Shown: positions 59,623-64,000 of the stretch, in pieces
Layout: each line of letters begins with the position of its first letter
Position numbering within the stretch: the stretch's first letter is position 1
Source of the DNA: Gymnodinialimonas ulvae
GTDB lineage: Bacteria; Pseudomonadota; Alphaproteobacteria; Rhodobacterales; Rhodobacteraceae
Length of the DNA: 64,000 bases
Direction of reading: 5' to 3'
Assembly: GCF_037543845.1 (NCBI RefSeq)
Contig: NZ_JBBIFX010000001.1
Location: 310,001 to 374,000, forward strand
The notes under the pieces: generated by a model
Seen by the model: only the letters and a program-made list of their open reading frames with translations
The model's database searches: none
Told to the model about the DNA's origin: nothing
Translations under genes and position numbers: made by a program

Positions 59623-59648
59623 GGACAGCTTTCGCGGCGGGGCCGCGA

Positions 59649-59700
59649 TTGGAGGCGCTGCCTCCAAACCTCCGAGGTTTTTGGGCAAGATGAAAAGCGC
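59649..59700 (+). repeat. dispersed intergenic element, divergent copy 8
   Basis: Hairpin TTGGAGGCGCTGCCTCCAA at 59649-59667, then ACCTCCGAGGTTTTTGGGC and AAGATGAAAAGCGC. It lies 27 bases after the DUF3445 stop. It pairs with the copy at 31295 as a subfamily with the tail ...GGCAAGATGAAA. Confidence 0.75.
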
Positions 59701-59767
59701 GCCGGGCGGGGACGGTCAGGGCAGCGGCGCTCGAGTGGGCGGGGCGCTCGGGAGGCGCTTGCGGGGA

Positions 59768-60844
59768 TCAGGGTTTGAAGTGTTTGGACAGTTTCAGGCC
59801 CTGGCCCTGGTAGTTTGACGCGATGTCGGCGCCATAAAGCTGCGCGGGCGGTGCTGCCATCGCCTCATAGACCAGCCTGCCGACGGTTTGCCCGTGTTCG
59901 AGGACAAAGGGGCTTTCGTGGCAGCGCACTTCGAGGACACCGCGCGCGGGCGTGCCGTGGCCGAAACCGGGGTCGAAAAAGCCCGCGTAATGGACCCGAA
60001 ACTCGCCGACCATCGCCAGATAGGGGGCCATTTCGGCGGCGCAATCGGGCGGGATCGTCACGGCTTCGCGGCTCACCAGGATGTAGAACGCGCCGGGGTC
60101 GAGGATGATCTGACCGTTGGTGGAATGCAGTTCTTCCCAATAGTCGCGCGTCGGGTGGGTGCCGATTTGCGTCAGGTCAATGACCCCGGCATGGGGTTTG
60201 GCGCGGTAGCCCACAAGCGTGCCATCGGCGGGCGAGAGATCGACGGAGAAGCCCAGGCCCTCGTCGATGAGGGGCGCGACATTGACCAGCGGCGTCTCGG
60301 CGTGGCGCGCGGCGAGGTCGGCGTCGCTGAGCGTGGCGTGGCCCCGGCGGAAGCGGATCTGGTTCAGGCGCAGGCCGGGCTCGATCTTGACCGAAAAGGA
60401 CCTCGGGCAAATCTCGGCATAAAGCGGCCCTGCGTAGCCGGCGGGGATGCGGTCGAATTCCACCCCCCCATCGGCGATCACGCGGGTCAGGCAATCGACA
60501 CGCCCGGTGGAGCTTTTGGCGTTGCACACGGCGGTGATGTCACGGGGCAGGGCCAGCCCCTCCATCAAGGGGATCACGTAGACGCAGCCCTTTTCGAGGA
60601 CTGCGCCTTGCGACAGATCCATCTCGTGCATGGTAAACTCGGGCAGGCGGTCGGCGACGGCGCGGTTTGCCCCGGCAAGGAAGGAGGCGCGGACGCGGTA
60701 GGCGGTGTGGCCCAGGCGCAGATCCAGGCTCGCGGGCTGGACCTGACCGTCGGGGATGGGCTGCGCGGTGGTGATCTGGCCCGCGTCGATCATGGTGGAA
60801 ATCGCGCTGTCGGGCAGGACGCCGTTGGCCGCAGGTTGGGTCAT
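59768..60844 (-). CDS. dcd: 2'-deoxycytidine 5'-triphosphate deaminase (bidomain form)
   Basis: A 358-residue protein made of two dUTPase/Dcd-fold halves, the form found in alphaproteobacteria. N-terminal half: DGQVQPASLDLRLGHTAYRV near residues 32-51, CNAKSSTGRVDCLTRVIAD near 107-125, YAGPLYAEICPRSFSVKIEP near 138. The C-terminal half: ILDPGAFYILVSREAVTIPP near 247-266, HYAGFFDPGFGHG near 284-296. It converts dCTP to dUTP for thymidylate synthesis. Start at 60844 (MTQPAANGVLPDSAI) follows a weak ribosome site. tRNA-Pro lies just upstream. Confidence 0.9.
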   Translation of the reverse strand: MTQPAANGVLPDSAISTMIDAGQITTAQPIPDGQVQPASLDLRLGHTAYRVRASFLAGANRAVADRLPEFTMHEMDLSQGAVLEKGCVYVIPLMEGLALPRDITAVCNAKSSTGRVDCLTRVIADGGVEFDRIPAGYAGPLYAEICPRSFSVKIEPGLRLNQIRFRRGHATLSDADLAARHAETPLVNVAPLIDEGLGFSVDLSPADGTLVGYRAKPHAGVIDLTQIGTHPTRDYWEELHSTNGQIILDPGAFYILVSREAVTIPPDCAAEMAPYLAMVGEFRVHYAGFFDPGFGHGTPARGVLEVRCHESPFVLEHGQTVGRLVYEAMAAPPAQLYGADIASNYQGQGLKLSKHFKP

Positions 60845-60949
60845 GTCGTCTCGCGCTCCGTCAGGGCAGGTTTCGCCCGGCGGAGAAAAGCGGCAATGGG
60901 CCGGACGCGCAAGGGTCCGGTGTGAAAACACTGTGGCAGTGCGATGAAT

Positions 60950-61026
60950 TGGTCGGGCTAGCAGGACTCGAACCTGCGACCTTCCGTCCCCCAGACGGAC
61001 GCGCTACCAGGCTGCGCCATAGCCCG
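60950..61026 (-). tRNA. tRNA-Pro (anticodon GGG)
   Basis: A 77-base cloverleaf including an encoded CCA. Acceptor stem CGGGCTA / TAGCCCG, D-arm region GGCGCAGCCTGGTAGCGC, anticodon stem TCCGT / ACGGA with loop CTGGGGG giving anticodon GGG, and T-arm CGCAGGTTCGAATCCTGC-type. It reads CCC/CCU codons. Confidence 0.95.
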
Positions 61027-61086
61027 ACTTGCCGCCCTTCTACCCATTTCTGAGGGCGGCGCAAGAGCCGCGTGGAAGGGCCGCGA

Positions 61087-61833
61087 TTATTGCGTCGGTG
61101 TGGTTTGCTTCATGCGGTCGCGCAGGGCCTTGAGCGCGGGCAGATGTGGGGCGAGGCCGGGGCCGGATTGCGCGAAACCGGCCAAAAGGTCGAGCGCGTC
61201 TGCGCCCGTGTGGGTGGGCGCGCTTGGTGCTGTGGGGGCGGCGCTGGCTTGGGGGGCCGGTTCGGGTGCCGGTGCCGGATCGGGTGCGGGCGCGGGCGAC
61301 GCAACGGGCGCGGGGCCGGGTGCAGCGCTGTCCGCGCCGTTTTCGCCCCGTTCCCTCGCGGCCTGTTCAATCGCGGCCTTCTCGGTCGCAAGGTCGGCGG
61401 CTTCTTCCACATGGGTCACGCGCGCATGTTCATCCTGCTGCTCGGCGGAGGGCATGCCGACCGCGTCGTTTTTCACGCTTTCCTGTTCGGCGGCGGTGTC
61501 CTGTTCCCATTCGCGATCCGGCGTGATGTCGCGCAAATCGCCGTCGTCGGGCATAGCATCGACCGGAGGGGACAGGCGTGCGACCGCTTCAACCCCTTCA
61601 TCGGACATCATTTTCTTCACGCCACGGATCGTCATGCCGCGGTCATGCAGCAGCACCTTGATGCCGCCGACAAGCTCCATATCAGCGGGGCGGTAATAGC
61701 GCCGCCCACCCGCGCGTTTGACCGGCTTGATCTGACTGAATTTGGATTCCCAGAAGCGCAGGACATGGGCGGCCACACCAAGCCAATCGGCGACCTCCCG
61801 GATGGTGCGGAACGCTTGCGCAGATTTGGCCAT
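61087..61833 (-). CDS. MerR family transcriptional regulator with Ala/Pro-rich tail
   Basis: A 248-residue protein. The N-terminal MerR winged helix is FRTIREVADWLGVAAHVLRF through GGRRYYRPADMELVGGIKVL (near residues 8-62). From about residue 90 it is acidic, then a long Ala/Pro stretch (PVASPAPAPDPAPAPEPAPQ near 180-200) leads to a short helical end (LPALKALRDRMKQ). No effector Cys is in place. This gene always follows ihfA in Rhodobacterales as far as I recall; here it is 137 bases after it. Target genes unknown. Confidence 0.88.
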   Translation of the reverse strand: MAKSAQAFRTIREVADWLGVAAHVLRFWESKFSQIKPVKRAGGRRYYRPADMELVGGIKVLLHDRGMTIRGVKKMMSDEGVEAVARLSPPVDAMPDDGDLRDITPDREWEQDTAAEQESVKNDAVGMPSAEQQDEHARVTHVEEAADLATEKAAIEQAARERGENGADSAAPGPAPVASPAPAPDPAPAPEPAPQASAAPTAPSAPTHTGADALDLLAGFAQSGPGLAPHLPALKALRDRMKQTTPTQ

Positions 61834-61969
61834 GGCTTGTCACTCCTGCTCGGAGGGGTCCTGGTTGCCTGTCATGCGCTCACCCGTCTGCCGGGGTGAT
61901 GCGCGGGGTCTTTCGTTTATCGCATGTCCGGGAAGCTCAAAACCGGTCCCCGCTTTCGAGCGACATGCT

Positions 61970-62272
61970 TTAGCCGCGGTTGCCTGCCGCAACGCGGTCT
62001 TTCATCAGATGCGAGGGCCGGAACGTCATCACGCGACGCGGGCTGATCGGCACTTCTTCGCCGGTCTTGGGATTGCGCCCGACGCGCGCGGTCTTGGCGC
62101 GGACGGAAAAGGTGCCGAAGGACGAGATTTTGACCTGTTCCCCGGCGACAAGTGAGTCTGACATCATCTCGAGCACGCGCTCGACCAGTTGCGAGGATTC
62201 ATTGCGCGACAGACCTACTTCGCGGAACACCGCTTCGCTGAGGTCCATGCGGGTCAAAGTCTTGGTTGTCAT
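61970..62272 (-). CDS. ihfA: integration host factor alpha subunit
   Basis: A 100-residue DNA-bending protein. The N-terminus TLTRMDLSEAVFREVGLSRN, GTFSVRAKTARVGRNPKTGE near residues 53-72 and the arm sequence PISPRRVMTFRPSHLMKDRV near 75-94 with the intercalating Pro (RNPKTGEE) mark IHF-alpha. It bends DNA at specific sites in recombination, replication and transcription. Located between fabH and the MerR gene, the standard alphaproteobacterial order. Confidence 0.95.
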   Translation of the reverse strand: MTTKTLTRMDLSEAVFREVGLSRNESSQLVERVLEMMSDSLVAGEQVKISSFGTFSVRAKTARVGRNPKTGEEVPISPRRVMTFRPSHLMKDRVAAGNRG

Positions 62273-62376
62273 CTATTTACGTCCCCCGAGTTTTGCATAG
62301 GATGACGGAGGCGGTTTCCGTAGTCAATCCAGCGTGTTGCGGCGGTCCGTTTGTGCGGCACTTGAACGCCGATGGC

Positions 62377-63357
62377 CTACCAGCGCAGCACCACCGCGCC
62401 CCAGGCGAGGCCGCCGCCAATGGCTTCTGTTACAAGAAGTTGGCCGGGCTGAATACGTCCGTCCTGTACGCCGACGCTCATCGCCAGAGGGATCGACGCG
62501 GCCGATGTATTGCCGTGATCCTGGACCGTGACGATGACCTTATCCATCGGCAGGCCGAATTTCTTCACCGTGCCGGTGATGATGCGGATGTTGGCCTGAT
62601 GGGGGACGACCCAATCGACATCCGCTACGCCAACCCCCGCCTTTTCCAGCGCGGTCTCGGCAGTTTTCGTCAGCTTTTCAACGGCATGGCGGAAAACCTC
62701 CTTGCCCTGCATCTTGAGCACACCGGTCGATTGCGTGGCCGAGACGCCGCCATCGACATAGAGCAGATCGCGATGCGTGCCGTCGGAATGCAGGTCGGTG
62801 GCGAGGATGCCGCAGTCGTCGGGCGTGCCATTGGCGTCTTGCGCTTCAAGGATCAAGGCGCCCGCGCCGTCGCCGAAGAGAACGCAGGTTGTGCGGTCGG
62901 TCCAATCCATGATCCGGGAGAAGGTTTCGGCCCCGATCACCGCGACGCGCCGAGCCTGACCCGACACGATCAGCGCGTTGGCATTGGCCAGCGCATAGAC
63001 GAACCCGGCGCAGACCGCCTGCACATCGAAGGCGAATCCCCCCCGCATGCCGAGGCCCGCCTGCACCATCGTGGCGACCGACGGAAAGGTCAGGTCCGGT
63101 GTCGATGTCGCGACGATCACCGCGTCGAGGTCATCGACGCCGAGCCCGGCATGGGCCAGCGCGCGGGTCGTCGCGGCGATGGCCATCTGGCTGGTGGTCT
63201 CATCCTCGGCCGCGAAATGGCGCCGCTCGATGCCAGAGCGTGCGCGGATCCATTCATCCGTGGTCTCGATCGTGTCCATCGCCTCGAATTCGGCGTTTGT
63301 GACGACGCGTTCGGGCAGGTAGTGGCCAATGCCGACGGGGACCGCACGGATGGTCAT
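62377..63357 (-). CDS. fabH: beta-ketoacyl-ACP synthase III
   Basis: A 326-residue enzyme starting fatty-acid synthesis from acetyl-CoA and malonyl-ACP. The catalytic triad is visible: Cys in FDVQAVCAGFVYAL near residue 115, His in VVPHQANIRI near 250 and Asn in DHGNTSAASIPLA near 282. GIERRHFAAEDETTSQMA near 42-59 is typical. Its ATG overlaps the plsX stop (ATGA), so both are translated from one message. ihfA begins 104 bases downstream. Confidence 0.97.
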   Translation of the reverse strand: MTIRAVPVGIGHYLPERVVTNAEFEAMDTIETTDEWIRARSGIERRHFAAEDETTSQMAIAATTRALAHAGLGVDDLDAVIVATSTPDLTFPSVATMVQAGLGMRGGFAFDVQAVCAGFVYALANANALIVSGQARRVAVIGAETFSRIMDWTDRTTCVLFGDGAGALILEAQDANGTPDDCGILATDLHSDGTHRDLLYVDGGVSATQSTGVLKMQGKEVFRHAVEKLTKTAETALEKAGVGVADVDWVVPHQANIRIITGTVKKFGLPMDKVIVTVQDHGNTSAASIPLAMSVGVQDGRIQPGQLLVTEAIGGGLAWGAVVLRW

Positions 63358-64000
63358 GACTGCGGATCCTCCGGTTGAATGATGTTGGCCACCGCCGCCT
63401 CGGATTGTGCGATGCGCGCGGCGAGGCGTTTGTTGAACCCGGTCGCGGAAAGCCGCGCGGCCAGTTTGATCGCGGCGGCCACGCCGGTGGAGTCCGCGGA
63501 GCCGTGGGATTTCACGACCGTGCCGTTGAGGCCCAGGAACACGCCGCCGTTCACGCGGCGCGGATCGATGCGTTTGGACAGGCGGCGCAGCGATGTATAG
63601 GCGAGCAGGGCGGCGATGCGCGAAAACGGTGTCTTCTTGAACGCCTCGCCCAGAAGCTCGCGGATCAGCCGCGCGGTGCCTTCGCCGGTTTTCAGCGCGA
63701 CATTTCCGGTGAAGCCGTCGGTGACGATCACGTCGGCGCGGTCCGATGGCAGGTCCGAGCCTTCGACGAAGCCCACGAATTCGAAATCCGCCGCATCGGC
63801 GCCGCGGGTGATCAGCTCGGCGGCAACTTTCAGCTCCGCTTTGCCCTTGTGCTCTTCGGTGCCGACATTGAGCAAGCCGATGCGCGGGCGGGCGAGGTCC
63901 ATCCCGTTGCGTGCGTAGCTCGCCCCCATCAACGCATATTGCAGCAGATCTTCGGCATCGGCGCGGATATCGGCGCCGACATCGAGCATCACGTTGAACC
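63354..64000 (-). CDS. plsX: phosphate acyltransferase PlsX (3' part; 5' end outside the window)
   Basis: About 215 C-terminal residues of the enzyme that makes acyl-phosphate from acyl-ACP for phospholipid synthesis. Motifs: FNVMLDVGAD at the window edge, YARNGMDLARPRIGLLNVGT, FVGFVEGSDLPSDRADVIVT and DGFTGNVALKTGEG. The C-terminus NGGVFLGLNGTVVKSHGSAD is standard. Overlaps the fabH start by four bases. The frame is open to base 64000 and continues beyond it. Confidence 0.95.
   Translation of the reverse strand, partial: FNVMLDVGADIRADAEDLLQYALMGASYARNGMDLARPRIGLLNVGTEEHKGKAELKVAAELITRGADAADFEFVGFVEGSDLPSDRADVIVTDGFTGNVALKTGEGTARLIRELLGEAFKKTPFSRIAALLAYTSLRRLSKRIDPRRVNGGVFLGLNGTVVKSHGSADSTGVAAAIKLAARLSATGFNKRLAARIAQSEAAVANIIQPEDPQS

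Noticed and set aside
60950..61026. Integration site at the tRNA-Pro gene
   Set aside because: No duplicated tRNA end, integrase or composition change is seen beside it.

Overview
The window is high-GC chromosomal DNA from an alphaproteobacterium, most likely a marine Rhodobacteraceae (Roseobacter-group) bacterium. The support is gene content and order, not a database match: the plsX-fabH-ihfA-MerR-tRNA-Pro block, zapA divergent from tkt with gap beyond, the cysG-DUF2849-cysI-cysH-DUF934-fpr sulfur operon, a bidomain dCTP deaminase, a DddP-type DMSP lyase, a form II CODH-like (cox) cluster and a urease operon.

Layout. 1-6 kb: 5' part of gap (minus), a DUF808 membrane protein, tkt (minus), then a coiled-coil gene and zapA (plus). 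6-12 kb: an SDR, bioY, DUF2199-purF, a small membrane protein, cvpA and radA. 12-18 kb: an autotransporter-like beta-barrel gene with no credible N-terminus, then a minus-strand run alr-mlaE-mlaF-two membrane proteins-pqiA. 18-24 kb: a membrane protein, a vanadium haloperoxidase, and divergently a tartrate/malate-type dehydrogenase with a haloacetate-dehalogenase-like hydrolase. 24-28 kb: dnaB, pyrE, pyrC and an immunity-like orphan. 28.6-36.5 kb: urease genes ureDAB...C.EFG, interrupted by an LprI-like protein, a Tat-exported cyclase, an AT-rich orphan and a secreted protein. 37.5-46.8 kb: coxD, a secreted protein, coxE, an XdhC-like gene, a molybdopterin-binding protein, then coxS-coxL-coxM with the form II AYRGAGR active-site loop. 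46.9-49.7 kb: an acetyltransferase, a small secreted protein, infC and an Ala-rich repeat protein. 49.7-56 kb: assimilatory sulfate reduction genes and an Lrp regulator. 55.9-59.6 kb: an alpha/beta hydrolase-OsmC fusion, dddP and a DUF3445 protein. 59.7-64 kb: dCTP deaminase, tRNA-Pro(GGG), MerR, ihfA, fabH and 3' plsX.

The accessory metabolism fits a coastal or surface-ocean heterotroph: urea N use, DMSP cleavage to DMS, sulfate assimilation, halogen chemistry and a CODH-like molybdenum hydroxylase. No insertion sequence, phage or CRISPR array was found.

Main points for a second look: an AUA start codon on infC; an eight-copy dispersed intergenic hairpin-plus-tail element, mostly just 3' of genes; several perfect palindromes at promoters (cox, alr, the OsmC-fusion gene, gap); a haloperoxidase and dehalogenase on either side of one regulatory region, each with an active-site substitution; and foreign-looking genes beside or inside the urease operon.
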